A DNA stretch of 64,000 nucleotides from Angiostrongylus vasorum (Eukaryota; Nematoda; Chromadorea; Rhabditida; Metastrongylidae). Under the pieces are notes generated by a model, which was not told the origin of the DNA, searched no databases, and was given only the letters and a program-made list of their open reading frames with translations. Each line of letters starts with the position of its first letter. Positions within the stretch are counted from its first letter, which is position 1. The translations under genes and the position numbers were made by a program. The stretch covers positions 147,576 through 211,575 of the forward strand of contig JADANN010000092.1 in assembly GCA_018806985.1 (NCBI GenBank), written 5' to 3'. Of this stretch, positions 13,490-26,100 are shown in pieces.

Positions 13490-14180
13490 AATAATGGTGA
13501 ATCCGCCATTAGCTATAAAGCAGGTCTGGTGTAACCTTATTAATAAACTAGAACACTGCTTGTGGAATATTGTTTTTCAACTAAACAGCACGAAAACGAT
13601 GTTCATGTGGAGCGAGTTTGTTTCCAATGCCTCTTTCACCCTTGACAGAGCGAATGTCTCGGAATGCTCCGGTTACTTCTGTCTTCGTCGCAAAGTCAGC
13701 ACGATGAATGATTTAGCTGCAGAGTTGAATAGAAGGAAGCGAACGGCTTGAGGAGCTTTCAAGAGCGTCGAAAATGTAGTCAGGATAACAAAAAAACATC
13801 CGGCTCCGTGTCCACCTTTTCAACCCCACGATTCTTACTGCCTTAACACATGCGTCAGAAACATGCTTAATACGTGAGTAGGAAGAAAGATCACTCAGCT
13901 TTATAGAACGTGCAATTGAGATGGCGGTGCTGGAATGATCCTGTATCATAAAAGCGAGAGATAGTATGTTGAGTTCCGGTCTACGCCAACGATGAAAAAT
14001 TAAAAGCGCCGTTCTACATGCTAAAACTTCAAAAATCAGGTGTATGGGAAACATAATGCGTCTGAACGATAACCAATGGACAAGAGTCGTTTCGTGAAGG
14101 CCGCAGAAGAAAGATGTCATACCTAGCAAGTTCTTAGAGCCAGAGGAAGCAGGCTACTTTTTCTTGCGATAGAGAATAAT
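13490..14180 (+). mobile_element. Second partial copy of the same RTE subfamily
   Basis: The frame with TKTMFMWSEFVSNASFTLDR and STMNDLAAELNRRKRTA repeats the segment found at 12.84-13.05 kb with many changes. The tandem order suggests either an independent insertion next to the first copy or an old partial duplication. Confidence 0.65.
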
Positions 14181-14751
14181 GGAGAAACTACTGGTGCACG
14201 ATCGAGTTAATCGATGATCAACGCGGCGACAAATGACGAAGGTTATAGAAACCCCAAAACTATCCACATTGCCTTATGTCCTGTATGTTCAACACTAGGT
14301 ACTATTTATGATGGACAGCTTCACCAATGGACCAATTTCTTGAGTGGTCTTGGTCATTAGTGGCCATTATTTGTTAACATAATTTTTTTATACGACCCGC
14401 CTTTCACATCTACTGTGCAGATCCCAGCACTTTTACGAGGCTTCGGCTGCTGCTTGAGGGTTTTCATTTCATCTTGAATGTCGAAGAATGCCGGTCGAGT
14501 CGATTCGCGCGAGGGTCCTGAGATAGCTGGACTAGAGAGTTCCTAATTGGATTGCAAAGGGTGATTTTCTCCCGGATAAGTCGGCCACCAATTCCCAAAC
14601 CGCGAAGGAAGGAGGTGCTTGGTGAACCCAGGGCGGGATCGAATCAACATCGTGCTCGTGATGATCGGCATCAGTACCACAGTGTTCGTACAATACTCGA
14701 TACTTGATACTTGAACGACCCGTCTTCACTAGTTGTGCGGGCCTCAGCATA

Positions 14752-15072
14752 ATCATCATTTTTTGGGAGATTTGCTAGTTAAGCCATTGTGGTTCCCTGG
14801 AATCCCGAGATCAGCCTGGCCAAACTCTGTCCCAGGTGTTCACCACCACAGGCAGTCGCAGCCCTTGTGGATCAGAGGGAGATTTGCCACCATGCGTCTT
14901 TGATACCAGGACGGTGATGGAGCTTGCTTTTGGTTTACTCTTAGCCAGGCTTCCTGATGGAAACGCCGGACTCCTTCTCAGCTTGGGGTACACTGCCAGG
15001 AGGACAAATTCCCCTGCTGTATGCACATCGCAGTCCGACACTCAGGATATCACCTCCCAGCCACGATGAGGC
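14752..15072 (-). repeat. Dispersed repeat D, copy 2
   Basis: Inverted copy of the 6.6-kb repeat. On the minus strand it encodes KSPSDPQGLRLPVVVNTWDR and KLRRSPAFPSGSLAKSKP, each nearly identical to copy 1. The surrounding sequence is unrelated to that of copy 1. Confidence 0.65.
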
Positions 15073-15965
15073 GGTAAACCGTTGAAACGGCTCATACAAT
15101 ATCGTAATATAATGAATGGAATGATTTTTAAAAAACACCTTCAATCTTATTTTCCACTTTGTTGGTCTTTTTGTTAGTTGTACTTTCCGATTTCCATCTT
15201 TGCACGTCAGTACATTTTGAGGAAGCGATATCAATAAACTTAACCTTTCTTGGACAAACGCTAACGGCAGAGCGCTCACATTTGCATCATTGAGCACCGT
15301 CCCTCGATGGGCAAATGTGTAGGAACAAAAATGATTTAACACCACGCCATCACTAGACTTGTAGCGATAAAGCTACTGCAAGAAGACGACACCCATCATT
15401 GCTGTATTAATAACATCGCAAGCAACAACTCTGCAGTAGAATCAGAAGGTCGATCACTATTGCTGTTGTTGCTAATCGTGAGCGGGTTTTTTAAACTATT
15501 GTATAAAAATGCATTTTTTTTTCGGAATCCACATTTTCTGATTTTTTTCTGGAAGAAATCGCTATCTTATTTGAGAAAACTTCTACCAAAGAGATCATCT
15601 TCTCCGTGGTGCTCTATTGGTGCTCTGAAACCTGCTACAGAGATCAGCGCTTGTTCGATATTCTTTTGGTTACTCGTTTACGAAATCCTTCAAATTCATT
15701 CAACCATTCTGTTTCTCAACCCATTTTGAGGAGTAAAAAAGGAGATTTCATCGCAACGGCATAAGAGTAAGGTTTTCAAAACCGTAGATAGGTTTTTCAT
15801 TCAAAAAGGAAAAACTATCAAAATTAACCAAAGAACCACGTGCTCCGCGGCCAAACAAACCTGTTACTTATTTATATGATCTTATAAACTGATTTTCTTT
15901 AGCTGATGCGAGGTTGGTATAGGTCTTCGTTGGCGTTGTCGTTGTTGTTGGTGTTGTTGGTCGAT

Positions 15966-16001
15966 GGCTGACGTTTCGGCGATTTCGCCCTCCCCAGAGC
16001 G
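15966..16001 (-). ncRNA. Hammerhead-like motif in left pseudo-LTR
   Basis: On the minus strand: GCT, CTGGGGA, GGCGAAATCGCC (stem II with loop), GAAAC, GTC, AGCC. One base departs from the CUGANGA core; the GAAA box and cleavage triplet are intact. Confidence 0.5.
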
Positions 16002-16227
16002 TGGACGTATTTCACATTAGAATACTTCAATTAATCGGTGGGAAAGGCTAAAGTACTAATGAAGATCAAAGTTTTAAATAGACGGTGGGTTAGGATGCTA
16101 CGGTCAAACTGAAAGGCTACTCGCCGTGACGTAACGAGTGGGACTGGCCCATGCGTTGCTCACGTGGGGGTCGCGAGCACGACACACCCCAGGGGTCAAA
16201 ATATCATTTTGAAATACCGTACGGCTA

Positions 16228-16900
16228 AAAATGTGTGCACAGGAAAAGAGGAAAGGGAAGGAATCGCAAAACCTGGCACGAAAAATTGCCATTTCCAATG
16301 GCTACGACGTAGAAGCTATTCGGGTTGGACAAAAACGTAGGGTAGTTCCCCAAAATAATGTTTCGGACGTAAGTAAGATCCCTTTTAAGCTACCCTTCAT
16401 ATCAAATGAAATAAGTTACGCCATTAAGAGATGCTTAAGAAAAAAGTGGTCTTGAAAATTCTATAACGATTATTGACATCCCACCCAATACCCTACGCCG
16501 TCAGTTAGTTCGCTACCGTCTCTATGATCGTTTAAGCAGCTCAAAAAACTGTGATCTGTCCTAATGGGAGAGACGGGGATTGCATGAGTTCAGGTATAAT
16601 ATACTTGATCTCATGTAACGCATGCGGTGAGGAATATATTGGGGAAACAGGGTAGACCACTTTGTGTCCGCATAAAAGAACATCTAGATGGGAAAGCTAA
16701 AATTCGTCAAAACACTTCTCTAGGTACGCATAGGGCACAAAAAGCACAACGGCGATGATCTTGAAGTGACTGTACGGATTCTAGCGCAGGAGTCGAAAAC
16801 ATCAACGCGCAAAACTCTTGAAGCGTTCTGAATAGATTTCAAAAAACCCAAGGATGAACCGGAAAGACGAATGCATCACTATCACACATGACCTGGCGCC
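16228..16900 (+). pseudogene. Penelope-like RT C-terminus and GIY-YIG endonuclease, broken
   Basis: Read with frame changes, it gives IPFKLPFISNEISYAIKRCL, then a Cys-containing linker (CNACGEEYIGETG) and RPLCVRIKEHLDGKAKIRQN followed by SLGTH. The YIGETGR...RIKEH pattern is the GIY-YIG-type nuclease domain of Penelope-like elements. It has several stops and at least two frameshifts, so no product is expected. Confidence 0.85.
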
Positions 16901-17117
16901 CTATTTCAAAATGGTATTTTGACCCCCGGGGTGTGTCGTGATCGCGACCCCACGTGAACAACGCGTGGGCCAGTATCACTCGTTACATCACGGTGAGTAG
17001 CCTTTCAGTTTGAACATAGCATCCTAACCCACCATCTATTTAAAACTTTGATCTCCATTAATATTTTAGCCTTTTCCACCGAATAATTAAAGTACTCTAA
17101 TATAAAAATACGTCCAG

Positions 17118-17152
17118 GCTCTGAGGAAGGCGAAATCGCCGAACGTCAGCCA
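17118..17152 (+). ncRNA. Hammerhead-like motif in right pseudo-LTR
   Basis: GGCT, CTGAGGA, GGCGAAATCGCC, GAAC, GTC, AGCC. The CUGANGA core is perfect; one A is missing from GAAA. GGCT and AGCC can pair as stem I. Confidence 0.5.
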
Positions 17153-17264
17153 TCGACCAACAACACCAACAACAACGACAACGACAACGAAGACCTATAC
17201 CAACCTCGCATCAGCTAAAGAGATCAGTTTATAAGATCATACAAATAAATATATCAACTATCTA

Positions 17265-20200
17265 TGCCGAGGTTTATAGAAAGTCGGTCTTTTGAGTTAT
17301 CAAAACCTGTTACTTATTGCTAGATTGGTGTTCTGGTCTCTGTAGGCATACTTCATCCGCTGCAAACAATTCTGTTCTAGGACCAAAACAGAAGTAAACA
17401 ACAGGCACGGCGGGTATTTTATGAATACATTTCTTTGTGGCTGAACTTTAGTTTTCAGTATTTACGACCACCACTCGATAACATAATAGTAAAATTGGAA
17501 AAAGACTACATGGATGGGGAAGTTGATAGCCAGTATTTATCATTTTCTAGTAGAAAAGAGGAACAAACGATGACCGATTTAAACATCTCCAGAAGCCAAT
17601 GACGAATCACTGAGAGGGATTCTTTGTTACCAGTGTTTTCAAGTCGACTTTTTAACCTGAGGTAAGCACATTCTCACCATGTAAAGTTTGTGTCGCTTGT
17701 CGTTATCAGTAGGCGAAAGCCATGCCACGGTGATAAATGCCCTGAAAAAGTTTTCAGGACTAAAATTTAAGCCCAGCGCTTTTTCTCTTAGATGTTACAA
17801 AACTACCTATCCGAATAAATTTCTAATATTTGTTGTTCTGCAGACAGCGAAATTCGTTCTAAACAGGAAAAAGGGGAAATCCGACGAAGCATTAGTCGTT
17901 GTAGCATAAATGTTGCACTAACAACTTCGTGTTTACTTATCAGGAAAACATAAGGTATGTGCTTGTTTCGAGCAAAACATATTGATCGAGAACTCAAAAT
18001 GACTTTGTTCCAAAGATGAGCAAGAAAGAACCAACGCCTTCGGGAAGTTACAGGAGAATTGAAGGTGCAGTAAAGAAGGCTATAAACACTCACCTCCATG
18101 CCCGTCATTTCGAGTGCATGATTGTCTCTCCTTTTACGTGCGCTTGAAAAACCTAGACGCTATATCAAGACGAGGAAGAGGAAACATTTAGCGCTATCGT
18201 ATGTGCTATTGAAGGCTGGTTCAACCAGTGGAAGAGGAAATCGGAAATTCCGACACACATAGAGAAAAAGAAAAGTGGAGGCGCGTCTATGTACCGTGAA
18301 GATGTCGCGAATGAGTTGCACTGGAGAATTTATGCGGCAACCAGTAAATAAAAGCTAAAGCGACGGGCTCGCAAGGAATGTCAAGAACACAACAGAAATG
18401 CAACCCACCTGGCAACTTTACGAAGGCTCACATGCGAGGAGAATATAACACTGTTGAATTTACTAGAATAAGCAAAATCCGCTGTCAGTTTTGCGCGAAG
18501 CAGAAACAGATGTGGACTACGTCCCTGCCTGCTTATTTCGATCTTTCGATAATAAACTAAAATCTCCACCCTGTTTCAAGTGGACGCATGAACTTTATTT
18601 ATGGCTAAGGAACACGATGAGTAATTCTCATACGTTTTTCGTAAAGGTTCTTCAGTTTCACTGTCTTTGTTCAGAGTGTACACCTGAGCAGGTTGGCTTA
18701 GTCTGCCATGGAATTCTACGTCCACTCACGAGTTGCTTGTTGAGCATTCCCAGAGCATGTTAAACGCGATCCCAATCCGCATCACACTTTCTTCATAATT
18801 ACTTTGTTGCCTTTGTACCTGCAGAACAAAATCAGTACGCCGAGAAACAGAAAGGAAGCACGGCTAATCCAGTAAATCCAGTTACTTCTCAGCAAAGCTG
18901 CATGGTTGCTCTAAGTCGAAGTTTAAACTGCTATCCACTTTTCGGTAGACGTAGAATGCAAACGTTGCGACTAACCTGTCTTTGTGTTATATATCATAAG
19001 AGGAAAATCAGAGGAGACCTGAAATGTCACTAACTTGGCACAAACTCTTTTACGCAGAGTGAGCGATGGAAAACTTAAGTTGACCATTTAAAAGTAATTT
19101 TTGCAGAGAAGGAGAGGATATCCTCATCGCAATATTAGGTATAACTTCGTTGGGCTTCTACTTGTCAGAGCAAAACTCAACATACACCTTGCGTATTGAG
19201 AAACTTAGAACAATGGCTTATAATAACCCTTAAAAGACGTATTCGTAGTAAGATGGGAGTCTTCCAAGACAATTTGGTGGAATGGTTCAAGTTGTCCAAA
19301 CGAATTATATCGATTTGTTTAAGGATTCACGAATTTCCACACAAAAGATACGAAGTCTGCTGGATTACTCGTTAACAACACGAAATACAGTATATACGCA
19401 ATGTTAGGAAAATAGAGCTTTATTACCATATTCTACTTCTAGAATGTGCTTGGCAGTGAGTAGTCAGTACGGTTTTCACCGTCCACTTCACTCCACCAGT
19501 TTGAATTTTCAAAGAACCAACTGCTTTAGACAAGATATCTGTAAACCGTAAGTGAGATGAACCAGGACTCCAAACAACCAATAACAGTATTGCATTAGTA
19601 TATTATTAAGCATAATCACAGACAGTGGAACTAACAAAGTGTTTCTAATGGCCAGCCAATCTCACACGAACAGAATAGGAAGTAAATGACAGCGAATGCT
19701 GACGAAAAACATTATTACTACAAGCCATGTAGCAAAAATATATCTATGAATCTCAACAAACAAACAAAAAAAAAAAAGAGAAGTGGACATTATGGGGGTA
19801 AAAACGACTACGTTACAACTGATTTTACTTGTGTGAAATGGAACCTTGCAGACCTGAACATGCCACCGTATGATGGTAGATCACATCGATTAGTTTGAAA
19901 AAAAGACAATACCGACAAAAGAAAGTGGTATATATCGACAAAATAGAAAGTATAATAATATACAATGCACCATTCATGGAAACAAATACCGCTGACGATT
20001 GTACAAAGCGCAATATGGATCGTCCGAAATACTTGAAATCGATGAAGTTACAAGCATACATAGGTAGTATGAATGAAATATTGCCGATGTAAAACTAGGA
20101 GTACGTTCTGAAAGCGAAATAGAAACAGCACACTACAAAGAACTATAGAATGTGGACTAGCGAGGATACTCTAAAGGAGTGTGGAAAAATCTCGTCGTGG

Positions 20201-21250
20201 TGCATGAGGCTACCCGACTTGACCGTATTAGTGTCTATCGGTGACATTGCTGTTAGTGCGAACAACAAATAACATCTAATCGGTTACTTGTGGTCATCAA
20301 CATGCTCATAAAGCGGGCTTTATGCTTAGTTAAACGTTGCAGAAATAAAGCAATGTGGAAAACGAAATTCAACGCGTATGAGACATGTCGACCACAATGT
20401 ACCCGCATAAGTGCATATAATGCACCATGACAGCGATGACAGATAGAATCGTCTTTGACGATAACTTCAAACAATATAACACAATGAGAACCGTTAAAAA
20501 TCACTACCGCTTCAAAGACGCTACATTCACACCACAAAAAGCGCGAGAAAGCACGCTTTGCGTGGTCACCAGTAGAAAAAGTACCGTAAACGTAGAATTC
20601 TGCCTTAACAAGCATATTATGAGGCGCCTAAATACTACTTGAGGCTATGACAATAATCGAATCGAAAGGGCTCGGAAATAAATTTAGACAGAAAAAAGAA
20701 CCGAACGTGAACCGGTGAATGATGCCACAACAACGTGACATCACGGCATGCATAACGAAGGCGCTGCAACACTCTGACACGCATTGAACCTTGCATAGAG
20801 AAACAGTGATAGAAAATGATTGAACATGAATAAGAGTTGATTAAAAACTAGTGAAATGTGAATATATGTGTTAAAATTCTAGACGTTGGAAAATAAACGA
20901 CACACCTAGCGGTAGTATAATCAAAAGAAGAGACGAGGGATAATAGATGGCATAAAAATTATTCCAGAAGCCAGGGCCGAATAAAAAGTGTCATACCCAA
21001 AACCACATATAGTGCGCATCTAGGAGATGTATAAAATACATTGCAGATAGAACACAAGCGATAAAAATACGGCGATGATATCACACGATTACGGCTTGCT
21101 CACATTACACATTTGAGCGAACGCGTTGATCGAGCTACGTTGGCAATCATCCTTGATCGGCTGTTCTATAATGATGCAAGTTCCTCTGCAGAATAACGGA
21201 GATAGAAAAAGTAGTGAAAAGGACAACTTTTTTTGGGCTCCAGAGTAACA
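17265..21250. other. No supported gene
   Basis: Frames of 60-120 codons occur on both strands (for example the minus strand at 20,253-20,615) without recognisable similarity. Nothing here was assembled into a spliced model. Confidence 0.5.
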
Positions 21251-21254
21251 ATAA

Positions 21255-21530
21255 AGGATGGAGGATAAACCTCTCGGCGTTGATCAATCCCAGAGGGATG
21301 CGCCACGCAATCGATTTCATTGAGCATCGTTTGGAGGTGATTGAATGCATATCTGGCTTATTCAATGACTAGCGGTGGGCCGCCGTTGTATCAAGCCAGT
21401 GTTATTATCCTCCAAACAGGTCTGGTACCAATTTACCGACGCCGGAGGGATGGAAGAGTTGGTGAGCCTGGGGCGCGGAATGGAAGCGCTGTGTATTGGA
21501 GGGTGCCTCTAACTACTGCACAATATACGC
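21255..21530 (-). mobile_element. tRNA-headed SINE, family A
   Basis: Inverted copy. It carries the tail CTCGGCGTTGATCAATCCCA and the body with GGTCTGGTACCAATTTACCG. The head is modified. Confidence 0.65.
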
Positions 21531-21884
21531 CCCATGCTAGTGATATGCTTGTGTGAAACACAGCGATGACGATGCCCAGACACAGAAAGAACTCCACACA
21601 TGAACTGGGCTTTAAACCACTTTAAAGGAGGTTAAAAAAATCCATTTAGAAAAAAGGCAACACAAAGGCAATGGTTGGTGCTGTGTATGGCACGTCGGTA
21701 TCCAATCCAGAAAGCGTGATTAAGTGTTCGAAGCCCACATGAAGCTCCAAGTTTTGTTCACATCTCGGCATTCTTGTGCTTGTATTTCACATAATACCTC
21801 TCCATCAAAAAACAATAAAGCAACAAATAAAAGTTAAAAACAATGTTATCATAATGTCAACCTTTTTATTTGGTGTCTACTATA

Positions 21885-22290
21885 ATTTTTTGCGGCAGGG
21901 TATAGTGTGAGATACAACCACAACGATGTTGAGCTATTAACAAAACTTGCACCCGGGGTCAGATCGAACCACGATTGCTCTTTCCGGGGTCTCGCGTTTT
22001 ACACATTGCACCACTGAGCCCTTTGCTTTGCGTTTCTCTAAGCTACTTTTTTTAAATTCAATGCCGATTCGTGCTTGCCAGACCAACTCCGCTGACGAGT
22101 GATTGCTGATAGCAGCGTTAGGTAGAATACTAGCTGAGAGAAACGGAAATCATGAGCCTTATTGGTGCAGTGAGTAATACGCAAGCTCCCAGAAAGGGTA
22201 ATGGTGGTTTGATCTGGCCCAGGACCCAAGTTTTGCGTGCGAAAATCTCAGCATCGTTGTGATTGTTATCATAGTTCATTGTCTTTAACA
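21885..22290. repeat. Foldback element, family C
   Basis: It starts at GCAGGGTATAGTGTGAGATA and ends in inverted TCTCAGCATCGTTGTGATTG. Each half contains a tRNA-like B-box pattern (GGTTCGATCTGACC on the minus strand, GGTTTGATCTGGCC on the plus). Confidence 0.62.
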
Positions 22291-22407
22291 TTAGAAAGGG
22301 TACAATTTGTGTTATTATGAGTGGTCGTATGAACTCTCTTCTATACGTTGCTTGTCACGATAAGAAAGTTAATAAATGACAGCATTTGTTAAAAAATAAT
22401 CTCAGCT

Positions 22408-22728
22408 TATTATTTACTGCCTACTCCTTTTAATGGCAGGGTATGTTGCGAAATATAACTTCAATGATGCTGAGATATTTGCAAAAAATCCAGACCGCAG
22501 GTGGGGAACGAACGCTCTATTACCCTTTCCAAGGGCAAATACGCGTTCACCACCACACTATGCTGGTTCTTCGTTTCGCCTGTCTCTCGGCTCTCAAAGG
22601 GCAATAGTGCGTTCGTTCCCCACCGTATCCACCTGCGCTCTGGAGTTTTGCAAATATCTCAGCATCATTGAAGTTAGATTTCGCCAAATACCCTGCCATT
22701 AAAAAGAGTAGGCAGTAAATAATAATTT
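22408..22728. repeat. Foldback element, family C, almost complete palindrome
   Basis: TTTACTGCCTACTCCTTTTA at the left end is mirrored by AAAAAGAGTAGGCAGTAAA at the right. The inner GATGCTGAGATATTTGCAAA and TTTGCAAATATCTCAGCATC also mirror each other. The inverted arms are about 130 bp each. Confidence 0.8.
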
Positions 22729-22774
22729 AAAATTGTGATTGTAGCTATAGACTCAGCTTAACTAGGTTCATTGA

Positions 22775-22995
22775 CGATTTGGGCTCCCCAGATCAATCCC
22801 GCTGACGGGCGATTGCTGATGGTAAAAAGATCGATAGAACTAGCTGAGAGACAGGCGAAACGAAGATCCGCATGCTGTGGTGGTGAACGCGGTAACCCCC
22901 GGAAAGTGTAATAGCGCGTTCGTTCTCCACCGCAGACACCTGCGGTCTGGAGTTTTGCGAATATCTCAGCATCATTGGAGTTATGCTAATAAATA
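22775..22995. repeat. Family C half-element
   Basis: The single right half TCGATAGAACTAGCTGAGAG...CTGCGGTCTGGAGTTTTGCG...TCTCAGCATCATTGGAGTTA. It lies just past the polyadenylation signal of Capicua. Confidence 0.6.
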
Positions 22996-23007
22996 ATTGA
23001 AGAATTT

Positions 23008-23013
23008 TTTATT
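23008..23013 (-). terminator. Polyadenylation signal of the Capicua gene
   Basis: AATAAA on the minus strand, 82 bases after the TAA stop. It is the first canonical signal after the stop and gives a 3' UTR of roughly 100 bases, typical for a nematode. Confidence 0.7.
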
Positions 23014-23094
23014 GAACGACCAGAAAGCGCTCCTGTACAGAGTCCTTCTTCACGATCAGTTGCATCATTTTTCGTAGTAATAGGCACTTTGTGC

Positions 23095-23144
23095 TTAAAA
23101 TTCAGACATAGCTGCATCAGCGTTCGGATTTCGACAAAGCGCGA
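23095..23144 (-). CDS. cic: Capicua exon 21: last coding exon
   Basis: Acceptor AAAATCCAG, 50 nt, phase 1 to stop. It encodes [16 protein letters not shown] and then TAA. Phase from exon 20 is kept, and a polyadenylation signal follows 80 bases downstream, which supports this as the terminal exon. The short tail has no family match. Confidence 0.8.
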
Positions 23145-26100
23145 CTGGATTTTTACCCCACTCCAATTTTGAAAAAGTTTGTTATATTAGTCAACTTTCT
23201 ATTCAGTCATAAATAGCGCAACATTCTAAAAAAGTTCACTGTATCTTGGTGAGTATCTACAAGCAAATTACCAAACTCACCTGTTGGATCAACGTTTTTC
23301 ACCGCGTTCATGATCTTCTGACGCACTTCACGAATTTTTAGAATCAAACTTTGCTTATTCGGAAACACCTTGCTGTGAAGCAGTTGAAAAGCGGACGTTT
23401 CTTGTGCTAAAATGTATTTGTTGTCCTTATAAGAATGAAAAAGACGAACTTTGAACCATTCGTGTGTACTCTGGCTTTAATTGTATCGAAACTAATCTCA
23501 AACGACTGAATGGTTTCGAAACCACATAGAAGCGATATTTACAGAGGGAAAACCACAAAAGACATTTGTTACGGGGGACCACATACGGCTTACATGAACG
23601 TTATCACAAAAAAGTTTAGAACCAACATGATGGAAACAGTCCTGCCGTTTCCAATAAATGGCACACAAGAAACCGTCGCTGCTCCAAAAGTCTCTTGCTA
23701 GCGCTTTTCTCATCTATTGGAGTGCACGGTATCACATCGTCGTTGGAAATCAGTTCCGGAGAGCAGTTGTTGAATGTTGGACCGAAAAAGACACCCGAAC
23801 TGGCCGTTGAGACTAGTGGAGTATTGCATGGTGAGTCACGGACCTTGTCTCTCAGATTCCGTATAAGTCTTGATGGTGTTGAAGGCAAACTTCCTACACA
23901 TCCGTTCTTCAACTGATCAACGGTAAACTCAGGAAGTTTAGCAAACTTGTTTTGGAAGTCCACTTGATCCAACACACGATCCATTGTTTCATCGGATCGT
24001 TTGAAAAATTTCTTCATTACGCTGTTTCCATTCTCACTGCCGTTCGTTTTTGGCTCTGACTCTGTTTCCTCCGAAGTGGTTGTTCCTAAGTTTCTTTTTT
24101 TGTCCTAAATTTTTTCCAGGTTTATTTTGAGGTAATTTTGAACAATCTTCACCAATTTTCAACAATTTTTTTTACCTTTGGCCACACCACGTTGTGCAGG
24201 GGTTGGCATAAGCACAAAAGGTTCTTGGACAGCACTGCATGCACTTATTGTTGTTGAGGGTATAGTAGAGGCAGTTTCGGTTTTATCCTGGATATTTGGA
24301 AGAGACTGCTCGGAAACACTAGTAGATTTTGGCTGTGAAAAAACAAATGTTGAATCCGTCGATCGTGGACTTACAAGCACTGGAGCACTCTAAATTACTA
24401 ATTCAATTATTACGTCTCCACAACATTGCCTATATAAAAAGTTGGTGCACAATGGCGCCTGGTGGATATTAGCCGCCTTGAAAACATTTCAGTTTGCTAA
24501 AGAATTGAATAGGTAAACGGCATCTATCAAAGGAGAAATGCCAAATTAATCTCCAACTGGAGCAGAGATCACAGCGGAGTGAGATGCCCTACAACACAAG
24601 CATGGTAGCCTGTCCGACCACAAACCCAGCCAAGTAAGCATCCCATTTTTCCGGGGCGGCAAATTAGTGCTATGCTTGTTAGCGAAAACCTTCCTTTGAT
24701 ATGCAAAATCCGGAGACTGCTCTAGCAGAACTATTGCAGGACTGCAAAGAGAAGCAATTTGACCACGATTCAATAACATTCACGAAAAAAACAAAATCTT
24801 CAAACAACAACCACATTTGTAAGCAAATATGAGAACCTTCGTGAATGGTGCATGCCAGAGAGCGAAATGGACGAGAAAAGCATTGGGACACACAGCATGT
24901 AAAGTCGGGTTGTGTAAATGCAAACAAAAGTGAAAAATCTCCAACAAGCAATACAGAATATTAATATTATTTATATTATTATTACTATCTGTATTACTAT
25001 TATCTGATTTCTTGAAAAGCGTGCGGAGAAGAATACATTGACGAAACAGCATGCGTTCGTATAAAAGGACACCTATTCGATAAACTCAAAATTAAACCCA
25101 ATACTTCACTAAGCGCAGAGTACAGAGACAAAACGGAGAATGTTTTGAAGTGGAAATTAATATCCTCGCAAGGGAATCGAAAACTTTAGCGCGCGAAACT
25201 CTCAAAGTATTCTGTATAGAATGGAGGAATTTAGAAATGAACTGCTGCGGAATGCCTCGTCATCACAATTGATTTTATGCAATATTTAAGATTGGTATTT
25301 TAATGTGGGAGAGATTGGTTACCCTTCCATGAAAACTTTGTCCGCACGCGACATACTCAATGGGAGACATAAAAAGCGGTGTGTGAGAGGAAACTATTCT
25401 GTTTTCAGTGCGATTGAAATCTACGTTTCGTGATTCTTCTGCAGGGATAATGGTGTTTGGCTGACTAGACTGTAGTCCACGTCACCTCTCCAGAAGAAGT
25501 TTAAATCTGCCTGATTGCCAGCTTTTTGTGAATAAAAGGTGAAATAATAGCCTTGTGCTTGCTCATAAAGGAAAAAAAGAGTATTGACTCTGTCATATTT
25601 TATATCCTCTGGATTTTATAGTGGTTTTATCGCTTTTACAAATATCGCTATCCGCCCACAAATTTCCAGAGAAAACTTGCTGCTGCTGTGCACATGACCG
25701 GCCATGTGTTTTCATTCAGATGCTTGTTGATCATCCTCATATGATGTATTTGCTATATGATGGTCAGTGGGTACAAGCACGGAATAGAAGCCGTCCTATA
25801 TAGTAACTGCATAAACATACAATAACTTCAGACGCTGGATAAGCTATCATTACTGCAGCTGATAGATCCATAACTACGTACGTGAGCAAACAACATATCC
25901 ATAGCGCTTATCTGGTTGCCTACACGTCGACTTAGCCGAGATGCTGCGAAGAAGTGAGGGGTTAGTACATAGGAAGCGGTTTAGGCTCGCCTACAACAAA
26001 TACGGATCCGAGCTACTCCGAAAGAGCTCACTTTAAACACTACTGTGGAAAATCTGATGAGCTGTTACTTGCGGATATCCTTTGATCTAAGGAAGTAATA

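Larger units (their letters stand above)
15880..17260 (+). mobile_element. Penelope-like element fragment between inverted terminal copies
   Basis: The outer 340 bp on each side (15.88-16.22 and 16.90-17.26 kb) are inverted copies, both with the GTTGTTG/CAACAAC run, a TGACGTTTCGGCGATTTCGCC block and TGATCTTATAAACTGAT-like ends. Between them lies the C-terminal end of a Penelope-like RT protein. Penelope-like elements carry RT plus GIY-YIG endonuclease and pseudo-LTRs that may be inverted (known). The RT core is missing, so this is a truncated, dead copy. Confidence 0.85.
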
